Below are positions 1 to 9,096 of a DNA stretch of 64,000 nt, in pieces. Location: positions 84,506 through 148,505 of the forward strand of contig JAVKDJ010000063.1 in NCBI GenBank assembly GCA_040222275.1, read 5' to 3'. Origin of the DNA: CAXBNB01 sp040222275 (GTDB taxonomy: Bacteria; Bacteroidota; Bacteroidia; Cytophagales; Cyclobacteriaceae). Within the stretch, counting starts at the first letter, position 1; each line of letters opens with the position of its first letter. Under the pieces are notes generated by a model. The model saw only the letters and a list, made by a program, of their open reading frames with translations, had not been told where the DNA came from and did no database searches. A program made the translations under genes and the position numbers.

Positions 1-453
1 GACTATATGATTTTCCGCTTAGGAGAAATTTACCTAAACCTGGCGGAAGCTGCATATGCCCTTGGAAGGGATGCAGAAGCGCTTGATGCTCTAAATACAA
101 TCAGAAATAGGGTAAATATGCCAGATAAAACCAGCATTGACTGGCCGACGATTCAGAATGAAAGGGCTGTTGAGTTGGCATTTGAAAATCATAGATATTG
201 GGACCTGAGAAGATGGAGGATTGCAGTTGAAAAGCTGGATGATCCGAACAAAGAGAAATTTTCTGGAGTAAGATGGTACAAAAGTGTGGACAATCCAGGT
301 AGCTATTGGGTGGTGCACCAGTCATCCGGAGATGCGCTTGACGCACGTACACGAAAATTTGAGCCACATCACTACTATTTTCCAATTGGAAATACAAGAA
401 TTCAGCAAAGCTTTGACAAGCTGGTCGAAAACCCAGGCTATGGGGTTAACTAA
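1..453 (+). CDS. SusD/RagB-family outer-membrane lipoprotein, 3' part
   Basis: Open from the first base of the window in the frame that ends at the TAA at 451, so the gene starts outside the window; the first in-window ATG at 7 is internal. The 150 visible residues are the C-terminal end of a SusD family glycan-binding lipoprotein: the helical stretch MIFRLGEIYLNLAEAAYALG, the helix that ends in ALNTIRNRVNMP, then NERAVELAFENHRYWDLRRW, which is the RERxxELAFEGxRxxDLRRW signature of the family, and the closing YYFPIGNTRIQQS..ENPGY motif. SusD proteins cap a TonB-dependent SusC porin and bind oligosaccharides at the cell surface. The gene is the last of its receptor pair and is followed by a strong terminator, then the degradative genes of the same locus. 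Confidence 0.93.
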   Translation, partial: DYMIFRLGEIYLNLAEAAYALGRDAEALDALNTIRNRVNMPDKTSIDWPTIQNERAVELAFENHRYWDLRRWRIAVEKLDDPNKEKFSGVRWYKSVDNPGSYWVVHQSSGDALDARTRKFEPHHYYFPIGNTRIQQSFDKLVENPGYGVN

Positions 454-490
454 AGTGATTAAAGATACACGTTAGTTGAATATGTTTTTA

Positions 491-517
491 AGGCAGTGCT
501 TATGCACTGCCTTTTTT
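491..517 (+). terminator. Rho-independent terminator after the susD-like gene
   Basis: An 8-bp perfect stem, GGCAGTGC (492-499) pairing with GCACTGCC (504-511), with a TTAT loop and six T residues directly after it. It separates the partial susD gene from the downstream enzyme operon and may let receptor and enzyme genes be expressed at different levels. Confidence 0.85.
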
Positions 518-542
518 ATCACTTTTTCGAACAAACTTATAT

Positions 543-2723
543 ATGAATATTCGTAAAATTTACCTTCTGATGGTGCTAATGGTATCGTTAGACAATCCCC
601 TGTTTGCCCAGGGAGCATTGGGCTACAACAACAACAGAATTGCCATTAGTGCAGATGGAAATAACCAACCCGACTTAAAATATACGGGCAAGTACAACAC
701 TGCTGACCCAGATGATTGGGGAGCAACTCCCGCCACATTGATCATGTTTGCCAAAAAGAAGTTGCAAGATAAGTTGGTGCATTTTTCTTACAACAATTTC
801 ATGCCATCCCCTCCTCATACCACGGTGAAAAACTATATGAAAGATGCTACCGACCAGGCCATTGAGCGCCTGAAGTTCAACGGCGATGTATTCTTTGATG
901 TCGGGACGCATAAAATAGAAGCCATTCAAAGTTTGAAAAAAGAAATTATCAAGTCAACTGCCTCTAACCCTTTATATTTCATCCACATGGGGCCTTCCGA
1001 ATTCTTTTATCAAGTGGTCAAGGCGGTAGTAGATGAGGGTTCAAACCTGGAGCCTTTGGCACATGTTTACATCATTTCCCACTCCGGATACAACGACAAT
1101 CACCTAAGGCGCGATACCCATCATACTATGGAACAAACCATTGCACTTAGTGGCAATCGTTTGAAATACAATAGAATAAAAGATCAGAACAACCGCGAAG
1201 TAGCGTATCTGGGTTGGCATTCTAAAAAGAACGCTCATCCCTGGAGAGACATCCGGGATCACAAGGGTCCACATATCCAATGGCTTTGGGAGAGAATGCA
1301 AGACCACAAACATGGCAAGTATGATATCTCGGATGCTGGCATGGTTTATTACCTGCTCACCGGAGATGAAGACGGCAGCCCATCAAAGTTCACAGAATTT
1401 ATTGGTTACGGGATTATGCTACCGGATGATGTAGTAGCTGAGTCAATTAATATCAAAGAAGAAAAAATTGAAATTTACCCTCAAAAAGCCTATCAATTAA
1501 ATTTTGATTTCAGTCCTAAAACGCCATGGGATGACTATTATACCTGGCAGACAAGTGACGCAAGTGTTGCTTATGTCTCGCCTAATGGGCGGGTAGTAGG
1601 CGTGGAACCGGGCATGGCCACAATCACCATTACAGCTGGGATCGGAAATTTTCAAGATCAGGTAGCAGTAAAAGTAGTAGATGACTCCAATTGCCAAAGC
1701 GACTCTCTCAGCGCAATAATGGATGTCAATGTGTTGGAAGTAAATGGGTTTGTTCCTTCATACAAAGACAAAGTGAGAAAGGCCATTGCAGTGAATGCGG
1801 CTAAATACAAGGACGTCTTCGGTGCGTCAAAAATCGCTTACACAGGTACCACAGGATATTTCGACATTACCATTACTACCCTTACTGAGTTGGATGGCGA
1901 AAGTTCTTACAAATTGAAGGTAGGAGATGCTTACATCGGGCAATTTCAAAACCCGGAAACGGAAACAGATTACAAAGAATATCAATACACATTCAGGAAT
2001 GTTTTCGTGAAAAATGGCTCAAGCATTCAAGTTGAATCCAACTCTCACTCCAATGGAAAGATACCAGAGGGGTCCGCTTTTGCATTTTCCAGGGGTAGGT
2101 GGAGAGCTATTGCCCTGAAGTGCCAAGATGCATGTGACCTGGTGGAAAAAGACGGTTTTTTGGTGATAGAAGCCGAGCGCTTTAGTTTGCAAGGAGACTG
2201 GCACATCCAAGAAGACAATGTGGCTTCCAGTGGAAAATACATCCAATACACCGGTTCCAATAGCTACAAAAGTGTGAATCCAGCAGATGAAATCAGCTAT
2301 AAGTTCAGGATCAACACTCCGGGAACCTACAACATGAGATGGTTCATGCGTCAGCCAGATGAGGCAGAGGGCGACAAATCGAATGATGTATGGATCAAAA
2401 TGGACGGTGGTGTCGGGTTATTTGGTGATACACCTTTTGAAGACTACACCAAGTTTGTCGGCAGAAGCAAGGGCATTTTTTCTATGAACGGACGATTGGA
2501 AGCCCACCATGAGTTTGCAGATTTCAGTTGTGATTTTAGCAAAGCGGGAGAATATACCGTCAGGATGGCGGGTAGGTCAACATTGCTCCAAATAGACAAG
2601 ATTGTTTTTTATAAAAATGATATAAGTGACGATGAGGCCATTTATAGAGCATCTGAGATTACAGAAACTACCTCATGCTCCGGTTTTCCATTATCAAATC
2701 AAGTAAGTACAACCAACTATTAG
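543..2723 (+). CDS. Exported nucleoside-hydrolase-like protein with Ig-like and CBM-like domains
   Basis: 726 residues with a signal peptide (cut near LFAQ, residue 23). Residues 33-60 hold ADGNNQPD followed by DPDDWGATP, resembling the metal-binding DxxNEPD(D/E) start of nucleoside-hydrolase-fold (DUF1593/Sde182-like) proteins; residues about 145-170 (LYFIHMGPSEFFYQVV) match the matching inner strand and helix of that fold. About residues 300-380 form a Big_2-like Ig domain (NGRVVGVEPGMATITITAG). Residues 530-700 begin LVIEAERFSLQGDW, typical of carbohydrate-binding beta-sandwiches found in large glycoside hydrolases. No function is established for this arrangement; the setting in a glycan operon suggests action on a glycan, not on nucleosides. 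First gene of the plus-strand run ending with the sulfatase at 12211; the next gene starts 7 bp after its stop. Confidence 0.6.
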   Translation: MNIRKIYLLMVLMVSLDNPLFAQGALGYNNNRIAISADGNNQPDLKYTGKYNTADPDDWGATPATLIMFAKKKLQDKLVHFSYNNFMPSPPHTTVKNYMKDATDQAIERLKFNGDVFFDVGTHKIEAIQSLKKEIIKSTASNPLYFIHMGPSEFFYQVVKAVVDEGSNLEPLAHVYIISHSGYNDNHLRRDTHHTMEQTIALSGNRLKYNRIKDQNNREVAYLGWHSKKNAHPWRDIRDHKGPHIQWLWERMQDHKHGKYDISDAGMVYYLLTGDEDGSPSKFTEFIGYGIMLPDDVVAESINIKEEKIEIYPQKAYQLNFDFSPKTPWDDYYTWQTSDASVAYVSPNGRVVGVEPGMATITITAGIGNFQDQVAVKVVDDSNCQSDSLSAIMDVNVLEVNGFVPSYKDKVRKAIAVNAAKYKDVFGASKIAYTGTTGYFDITITTLTELDGESSYKLKVGDAYIGQFQNPETETDYKEYQYTFRNVFVKNGSSIQVESNSHSNGKIPEGSAFAFSRGRWRAIALKCQDACDLVEKDGFLVIEAERFSLQGDWHIQEDNVASSGKYIQYTGSNSYKSVNPADEISYKFRINTPGTYNMRWFMRQPDEAEGDKSNDVWIKMDGGVGLFGDTPFEDYTKFVGRSKGIFSMNGRLEAHHEFADFSCDFSKAGEYTVRMAGRSTLLQIDKIVFYKNDISDDEAIYRASEITETTSCSGFPLSNQVSTTNY

Positions 2724-2730
2724 GATTGAA

Positions 2731-4389
2731 ATGACAAAATTAATTTTCTCTGCATTATGCCTCACTTTATACTCACACCTCAGTGTGGGACAAATAAATT
2801 CATGGAGCAATCCCAGGCATACCAAAACCATAGAGCTGGCCCAATGGGAAATCGGAGATATCATTTACACAACAAAACGAAAAATTGAGCGGCCACTCAG
2901 TAAAGAGTCTTTCGCTGTAGTACAGGGAGAAAATGAAACCCGAAAAATCCCATTATTCTACAGTGGGGACAGTCAATGGGTGTTTCGCTACTCCAGTGCC
3001 ACTACGGGAACGAAGACTTTTATGATCGAGTCAGAAATCAAAGAACTCGACGGTAAAAAGGGTGAAATCAAAATCGTAAAAAATGCCAAGGCAGACCGTC
3101 ATGGAGGGATCGTGCTGAAAGCGGACAATCCGCAACGCTTCTTCTACGAAGACGGCTCACACTATTTCAACCTGACCTTTGAATGTGACTGGTTGTTTGC
3201 ACTGGATTATGGGGATAAAGAATTGCCCAAAACCAAGCACCTGCTTTCTCTTATCAAGGAGAATGGCTTTAATCAGGTGGTGATGAACGTTTACTCGTAC
3301 GACGTAAAATGGCCGAAAGATGAAAAACTGAAGCAACATCCCGAGCACGAATATGGGGGCAGGGAGGACATTTATCCGTTTTTAGGTTCCAACTCAAAAC
3401 CTGATTTCAGCTCGCTCAACTTCGAATTTTTCGAGCACCTGGACAATGTGCTTGCCACTATGCACGACAAGGAAATTGTGAGCCACCTGATGATCTATGT
3501 ATGGAACAAGCTGGTAAACTGGCCAGACATGCAATCTAAGGAGGACAATATGTACTATGACTATGTCGTCAAGAGATACCAGGCCTTTCCGAATATCGTT
3601 TGGGATGTCTCCAAAGAAGCTTTGAGTTATGGAAGAGCTACGGAAGATTATATTTTAGAACGCATCGAGCGCATACGCAAACTGGATGCTTACAATCGCC
3701 TGGTATCTGTTCATGATTATGGTTTTTGTACTAGAAACCCTGAGAATGTGGATTTTATTTCGCTGCAAAACTGGGACTACACGCTTTACAATGTCATGTA
3801 TGATGCCAAGCAAAAGTTTCCTGACAAGCCAATATTCAATATTGAACATGGCGGATATGAAGAGTCGCCCTATTGGGTTTTTCCTGGTGCTTACATCAAT
3901 GCTGAGACGTGTTTGAGACGAAACTACAAGTGTGTTTTTGCTGGCGGCTATTCCACCTATTATTGGCAGGGAACATCCTGGAACGCCATCATCCACAATC
4001 CATACGAACAACCGGAAGGCTTCATCAAACCCAAGATGGAATATTTCAAACACATGCGCACACTGATGGATTCGGTGAATTTTGAGAATTGTGAAAACTG
4101 GCCCCAGTACAACCATAGCGGCTATAGCCTGGTAAATGTGAAGGATGGTATTTATTTGATGTATGTGCCCAAAGAAAGCCACTACACTGCTACTAGAAAT
4201 GCGATTAAGAAGTTCAATACCGAAAATGCCACCATCCAGTGGTTCAACACCTGGACCGGTGAGTTTACAGAGCTCAAGAGCTATGAAGAAGGAAAACCAT
4301 CAGCGTGGAACAAGGAGCATCCACGGCCTTTTCGCTATGAAGCAGATGCGGTGATCATCATCAGGGGTTTGGAACTATTGAGTGAATAA
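2731..4389 (+). CDS. DUF5060 / apiosidase-like (GH140-type) glycoside hydrolase
   Basis: 552 residues with a signal peptide (cut near SVGQ, residue 21). Residues 25-105 look like the DUF5060 beta-sandwich, followed by a linker and a TIM barrel starting around FFYEDGSHYFNL. Two strand-end glutamates fit the acid/base and nucleophile of the clan: E296 in WDVSKEA (291-297) and E372 in FNIEHGG. The C-terminal 90 residues form a small beta domain (IQWFNTWTGE..), matching the putative collagen-binding domain at the end of apiosidase-like proteins. Members of this superfamily cut glycosidic bonds in pectin side chains and other complex glycans; the substrate here cannot be read from sequence. Only 7 bp after the upstream gene; 115 bp before the next. 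Confidence 0.75.
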   Translation: MTKLIFSALCLTLYSHLSVGQINSWSNPRHTKTIELAQWEIGDIIYTTKRKIERPLSKESFAVVQGENETRKIPLFYSGDSQWVFRYSSATTGTKTFMIESEIKELDGKKGEIKIVKNAKADRHGGIVLKADNPQRFFYEDGSHYFNLTFECDWLFALDYGDKELPKTKHLLSLIKENGFNQVVMNVYSYDVKWPKDEKLKQHPEHEYGGREDIYPFLGSNSKPDFSSLNFEFFEHLDNVLATMHDKEIVSHLMIYVWNKLVNWPDMQSKEDNMYYDYVVKRYQAFPNIVWDVSKEALSYGRATEDYILERIERIRKLDAYNRLVSVHDYGFCTRNPENVDFISLQNWDYTLYNVMYDAKQKFPDKPIFNIEHGGYEESPYWVFPGAYINAETCLRRNYKCVFAGGYSTYYWQGTSWNAIIHNPYEQPEGFIKPKMEYFKHMRTLMDSVNFENCENWPQYNHSGYSLVNVKDGIYLMYVPKESHYTATRNAIKKFNTENATIQWFNTWTGEFTELKSYEEGKPSAWNKEHPRPFRYEADAVIIIRGLELLSE

Positions 4390-4504
4390 ACAGTCTCTAA
4401 AACTCCATTGACGCAGTAAGACTGTTCTTAGTGATGATTATTTCAATCGGTAATTGACATTGAAATGTTGAGGGTAATAAATAGGATACTACAGATCAAA
4501 ACCT

Positions 4505-6919
4505 ATGTTGACAAAGCTTAAGATATTATTACTTTTTCTGTTATTTGTGAAAAATGTATTTGCCCAGGAAGTAGGCGTTTTTTACGATAAAAACATTCCT
4601 CAGTTCGAATTTTCAGCCTCTGACATTAGGCAGGCGTTGGAAAAACAAGGTCACATCGTTTTACTCAAACCAATAACAGCATTGCCCAAGAGCAATTTGC
4701 GTCGCAATGTTGTCATCGCTCTCAAATCAGATACCGCTATCATCACCTTGCTAGCCAGGAGAGGTGGTGGCATTGCCAATATAAGCAAACTGGAAGAGCA
4801 AGCCTACGCCTTGCGCAGCACCACCAAAAAGGGACAGTACCACTGGGCAATAGGTGGCGATACCACGGGTGCAATGTACGGAGGGCTGCAATTGGCCGAG
4901 AACTTTTTGTTCAATGGTTTAGATGGAGTGTATAACGAAGAAAAGGCACCTTACCTGAAAAGAAGAGGCATCAAATTCAATATTGCCTATGACCTGAAAT
5001 CTACCAGCTTCGATAGCGATGGGGATCAGGACAAAAGCAACATCAAGGACGTTTGGGACATAAGTTTCTGGAAATCCTACCTTGACGACCTGGCCCGTTA
5101 CCGTTACAACACCTTGTCTTTTTGGACGAAGCACCCTTTTACCAGCATGATCAAGCTACCTGAATATCCCGATGTTGTCATCAAGGATGTCACCGATGGG
5201 TACGGCAACTTTGTTAAGAAAATGACGATCGAAGAGAAGATCGCCTTTTGGCAGGAGGTGATGGAGTATGCGGATAATCGCTCTATCGACATCTTCTACT
5301 TTACATGGAACATTTTTCTGAGCAATGCAGAAGGTAAGTACGGTATCACCCATGACGGGACAAACGAAAAGACCAAAGCATACCTACGCAAGTCGGTTAA
5401 AGAGTTTCTACTCACCTACCCGCATGTTGACGGTATAGGTGTTACCGCCGGAGAGCGCATGCGCGACTTGAACTTTGGCGAAAGGGAAAAATGGCTTTGG
5501 GACACTTATGTTATGGGGATATTGGATGCAAAAAAGGAACAAGGTAACCGGGCGATACGCTTTATCCACAGACATTGGAATACGGCTGTCAGTGACATCC
5601 TGGACCATTTCAAGGATTATGATGATCCGTTTGAATTGAGTTTTAAATACGCCAAAGCACACATGTATTCTAGCCCTAACATCACTTTCGAGGATTTCTT
5701 ATTGGAAGAAATGCCTGAGGGAACCAAGTGCTGGTGGAATGTAAGGAATGATGATATATTCTATTTACGATGGGGTGATCCGGAATTTGCCAGGGATTTT
5801 CTTTTGGGTTTCGACAAGCAAAAAACAGCCGGCTACCTGATGGGATCGGATGGCTATATCTGGGGTAGGGTATATTCCGACAAAGACCCATCAGTAAAAG
5901 GAAAAAATGAAATCAGCAAGCATTGGTACAACTTCATGCTCTGGGGCCGATTGGGCTACAATCCTCATTTATCAGAGGATTTTTTCAAGGGCCATTTAGA
6001 ACATCGGTTTCCAGAAGCTCCTGTTGACACGCTCTACTTAGCATGGAAGACTGCTTCCCAAGTCATCCCGCAGACTACTCGCTTTGCCTGGCGCGACTGG
6101 GATGGCAACTGGTACCCCGAGGGCTGTAAGAGTGGGGAATTTCTCACGGTAAAGGACTTTATGGTCGGCAGTACAATGGAGGGAAGTAGCATCTTAAACA
6201 TTGCTGACTATTGTGAAAAATGGACCAACGGTAAACCGATTTTAGAAACTACTCCGTATGATGTGGCAGATAATTTGGAAAGCTATGCCCAGCAGTCTTT
6301 GACACTGGTTAAGGGCATAAAAGCCACAAACAACACACAGTTAAACCTTACCATTAACGACATCACTGCCTTTGCCCATCTTGGGAATTACTACAGCGAA
6401 AAAATCAGGGGGGCGACTGAGCTGGCCTTATTTGAAAGAACATCCTACGCTTCGCACCAAAATAAAGCAGTCAGCCATTTACAGAGTGCATTGATGCACT
6501 GGAAAAAATATGCGGAAAGGTTAGAAGCTGAGTACGAGCCAAAAGTATTGGCAAGAACAGGCAAGATGGATTGGAACCAGCTGACGAAAGGCGTGGCACG
6601 AGATATTGAACTAGCCGAAAGGTTTGAAAAAATCAATGTTGACATCACATTCCAACATGTGAAAGATGGTGCAGTTTACCCAAAAGGAACTGACTTGAAA
6701 GTAAACCTTTTGATCAATTCAACTAATGAAATTTCGAAGGTTGGATTGGTATTGAACGGTGAATTTTTGGGCATTAAAAAGAGTGGGCCATATCTGTGGG
6801 GAGCTGAAACTGATGCTTCATTCAAGAACATGAATACCGGTATTTACGAATTAAAAGCCCATGTCACAGATATAGGTGGAACGAGAGTTGAAAAAATAAT
6901 CACAATTAGAATAGAGTAA
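4505..6919 (+). CDS. Exported alpha-glucuronidase-like glycoside hydrolase, paralogue A
   Basis: 804 residues, signal peptide cut near VFAQ (residue 21). Residues 25-130 look like the small alpha/beta domain that precedes the barrel in GH67, GH20 and GH84 enzymes, ending with the typical GAMYGGLQLAE. The barrel that follows carries TKHPFTSMI, TWNIFLSNA, GVTAGERM (E317), WWNVRNDDIFYLRW and GSDGYIWGR. The same blocks recur in the next gene. A last beta domain (about 715-804, ..YPKGTDLKVNLLINS..) is Ig-like. I do not recognise a characterised family; the best description is an alpha-glucuronidase-type hydrolase whose conserved Glu and Asp residues are candidate catalysts. It is 2 bp from its paralogue, so the two are co-transcribed and probably act on related linkages. 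Confidence 0.6.
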   Translation: MLTKLKILLLFLLFVKNVFAQEVGVFYDKNIPQFEFSASDIRQALEKQGHIVLLKPITALPKSNLRRNVVIALKSDTAIITLLARRGGGIANISKLEEQAYALRSTTKKGQYHWAIGGDTTGAMYGGLQLAENFLFNGLDGVYNEEKAPYLKRRGIKFNIAYDLKSTSFDSDGDQDKSNIKDVWDISFWKSYLDDLARYRYNTLSFWTKHPFTSMIKLPEYPDVVIKDVTDGYGNFVKKMTIEEKIAFWQEVMEYADNRSIDIFYFTWNIFLSNAEGKYGITHDGTNEKTKAYLRKSVKEFLLTYPHVDGIGVTAGERMRDLNFGEREKWLWDTYVMGILDAKKEQGNRAIRFIHRHWNTAVSDILDHFKDYDDPFELSFKYAKAHMYSSPNITFEDFLLEEMPEGTKCWWNVRNDDIFYLRWGDPEFARDFLLGFDKQKTAGYLMGSDGYIWGRVYSDKDPSVKGKNEISKHWYNFMLWGRLGYNPHLSEDFFKGHLEHRFPEAPVDTLYLAWKTASQVIPQTTRFAWRDWDGNWYPEGCKSGEFLTVKDFMVGSTMEGSSILNIADYCEKWTNGKPILETTPYDVADNLESYAQQSLTLVKGIKATNNTQLNLTINDITAFAHLGNYYSEKIRGATELALFERTSYASHQNKAVSHLQSALMHWKKYAERLEAEYEPKVLARTGKMDWNQLTKGVARDIELAERFEKINVDITFQHVKDGAVYPKGTDLKVNLLINSTNEISKVGLVLNGEFLGIKKSGPYLWGAETDASFKNMNTGIYELKAHVTDIGGTRVEKIITIRIE

Positions 6920-6921
6920 TA

Positions 6922-9096
6922 ATGGCTACAAGACACATCATACAATTCATAGTAGTTTCTTTTTTAATAGGCTCATGTAACTCGAAACCGGAGATGGTTA
7001 GAGTATTTATTGTACCCCAACATCCTCAAACAGAGTATGCCATCACCAACGCACCCGAGTTGTTTGACACGAATGTTTTGCAGCGTGTTCTTAACAAAGA
7101 AGAGGCTGATGTAATTGTTTCTGTTGATGGCGAGTTGTCCGACCTCAAGGAGGAAGGGTTCATGCTATCTAAAACCAACGATAAATGGCAAATCACTGGA
7201 AAAGATCCAATTGGAGCCATGTACGGCATTTTCGAGGTAGCTGAACATTTATCTTTTGGTAAAGCACTTAGTGAGATCGGGGAGAAAACGGTTAATCCGT
7301 CTTTGAAGAATAGATTTATCAAATTTAACCTGCCATGGAGCCCTTACAGAGTAAGAAAGGCAATAACACTCCATGAAGAGACATGCCGGGATACCGTTTA
7401 TTGGAAATCATTTTTGGACATGATGGCCATGAACAGATTTAATGTGCTCTCGTTGTGGAACATGCATCCTTTCACCGACATGATAAAACCGGAAAAGTAT
7501 CCGGAAGCATCCCCATTCAATGATGCAGAACTCGCCGAGCACAAAAAGTTCTGGACAACACTTTTCTCAATGGCCAAAGAGCGAGGCATTCAGACCTACA
7601 TTGTCAACTGGAACATTTTCGTTTCGAAGGAATTTGCCGAAGCGCACGAACTCCCGGAATACAATAAGACCGGTGGACATTTTGGAGATGGACAAAGTTC
7701 TGAATTGATTGAGGACTACACCCGCGAATGTATCAGGCAGGTCATCAATGAATACCCAGACCTAACCGGGATCGGCCTAACACTTGGTGAACGCATGGGA
7801 GGTATGACTTCCATAGAAAGAAGGGATTGGATTGATAGGGCTATAATTGAAGGGATGCGGTTGGCTGATCGTAAAGCAAAACTGCTCTATCGCGCTCCTT
7901 TATCAGCAGGTAAATCCAGTGTCGGTACGACGGACAAATTAACCGAGGAAATTACTCGTGAAACCCTTGACACGCTCAACACACCTCTCGAAACAATCAT
8001 TAGTTTTAAATACAACTGGTCGCATGGTCATTCATCGGACAAGCTTTTTATCGTGCATGGAGGCAAGCTCACGGATACCTATTGGAATCCGGTTCCTGAT
8101 AACTACTCCGTTTTGTGGACAGTGCGAAACGAAGATTTCTTTATTCATAGATGGGCAGAACCTGATTTTGTTAGAAATTTCATCAAAAACAACCTGTCGC
8201 AATCCTACATATCAGGCTGCATCATTGGGTCGGAGTGTTACATTCCTGCCAAGGATTTTATTTCAAATGAGGTGGCCAGCCAATACTACGATTATGCCTT
8301 TGAAAGGCAATGGCTATGGTATTCGATCTGGGGCAGGTTGCTTTATGACGGCCAAACCAGTGACGAATTATTCGCAGAGCAGCTCAATAAGAGGTTCGCT
8401 ATCGACTATGGCAGTGACTTGGTGGACACCTGGAAAACGGCCAGTAGCTACTACCACCTCTTTTCCTCCTTTTACATAGGGTCTTGGGATGGAGCACTAT
8501 ATTCAGAAGGGTTTTCATCCATCATGAGAGGCCCCAATGTAGAAAAGAACAAATTTGATATTGTTACGATGCAGGCGCTTGGCAATCGCCCAGTCCTGGA
8601 TACGGCAAGATTTGTCAACATCTCCGACTATGTTCAGAACAAGAGTTCGATTGCTGATGAGATCACCACACCTCCTGAACTGGCAGATATCTTAAACCAA
8701 AACGCCAAGCTGATTCTCAGTGACCTGGAGGTTTATCGAAAAGGACAACCTGCAACTGCTTTGGAAATTGAGTTGACCGATCTGGAAACGCTGGCCTATT
8801 TGCAGAAATTCTTTGCAGAACGAATCAATGCCACCTTACTACTCGCGGAACATATTCTATTGGAAGGTGAACTCCAGGAAGATAATATCAAAGCTCATTT
8901 GGACTCATCTATTGAGCTTTGGAAAAAGATCATCGAACTCAAAGAAAGATTCAATAAGAAAGTTCTTCCCAATGTCTTCAATGAAAATCTGGATTACACT
9001 GATTATTTGGAAACGCTGCAGGAAGAGCGGGACAATTTCCAAAACATCGAGGAATTCTGGATTCATCATGTAAGTACCTTATCGTTTATGCAATGA
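6922..9096 (+). CDS. Alpha-glucuronidase-like glycoside hydrolase lipoprotein, paralogue B
   Basis: 724 residues with a lipoprotein signal (SFLIGSC, lipidated Cys near residue 19), so membrane-anchored, unlike the upstream paralogue, which has a type I signal. It shares the domain plan and block motifs of that gene: GAMYGIFEVAE, MHPFTDMI, NWNIFVSKE, GLTLGERM (E290), LWTVRNEDFFIHRW and GSECYIPAK. It lacks the final Ig-like domain and ends in a helical region. Sequence identity is clearly partial, so this is an old duplication. The stop codon overlaps the start of the next gene by 4 bp (ATGA), which implies translational coupling. Substrate unknown; lipid anchoring suggests it acts on the cell surface or in the periplasm on products released by its partner. 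Confidence 0.6.
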   Translation: MATRHIIQFIVVSFLIGSCNSKPEMVRVFIVPQHPQTEYAITNAPELFDTNVLQRVLNKEEADVIVSVDGELSDLKEEGFMLSKTNDKWQITGKDPIGAMYGIFEVAEHLSFGKALSEIGEKTVNPSLKNRFIKFNLPWSPYRVRKAITLHEETCRDTVYWKSFLDMMAMNRFNVLSLWNMHPFTDMIKPEKYPEASPFNDAELAEHKKFWTTLFSMAKERGIQTYIVNWNIFVSKEFAEAHELPEYNKTGGHFGDGQSSELIEDYTRECIRQVINEYPDLTGIGLTLGERMGGMTSIERRDWIDRAIIEGMRLADRKAKLLYRAPLSAGKSSVGTTDKLTEEITRETLDTLNTPLETIISFKYNWSHGHSSDKLFIVHGGKLTDTYWNPVPDNYSVLWTVRNEDFFIHRWAEPDFVRNFIKNNLSQSYISGCIIGSECYIPAKDFISNEVASQYYDYAFERQWLWYSIWGRLLYDGQTSDELFAEQLNKRFAIDYGSDLVDTWKTASSYYHLFSSFYIGSWDGALYSEGFSSIMRGPNVEKNKFDIVTMQALGNRPVLDTARFVNISDYVQNKSSIADEITTPPELADILNQNAKLILSDLEVYRKGQPATALEIELTDLETLAYLQKFFAERINATLLLAEHILLEGELQEDNIKAHLDSSIELWKKIIELKERFNKKVLPNVFNENLDYTDYLETLQEERDNFQNIEEFWIHHVSTLSFMQ

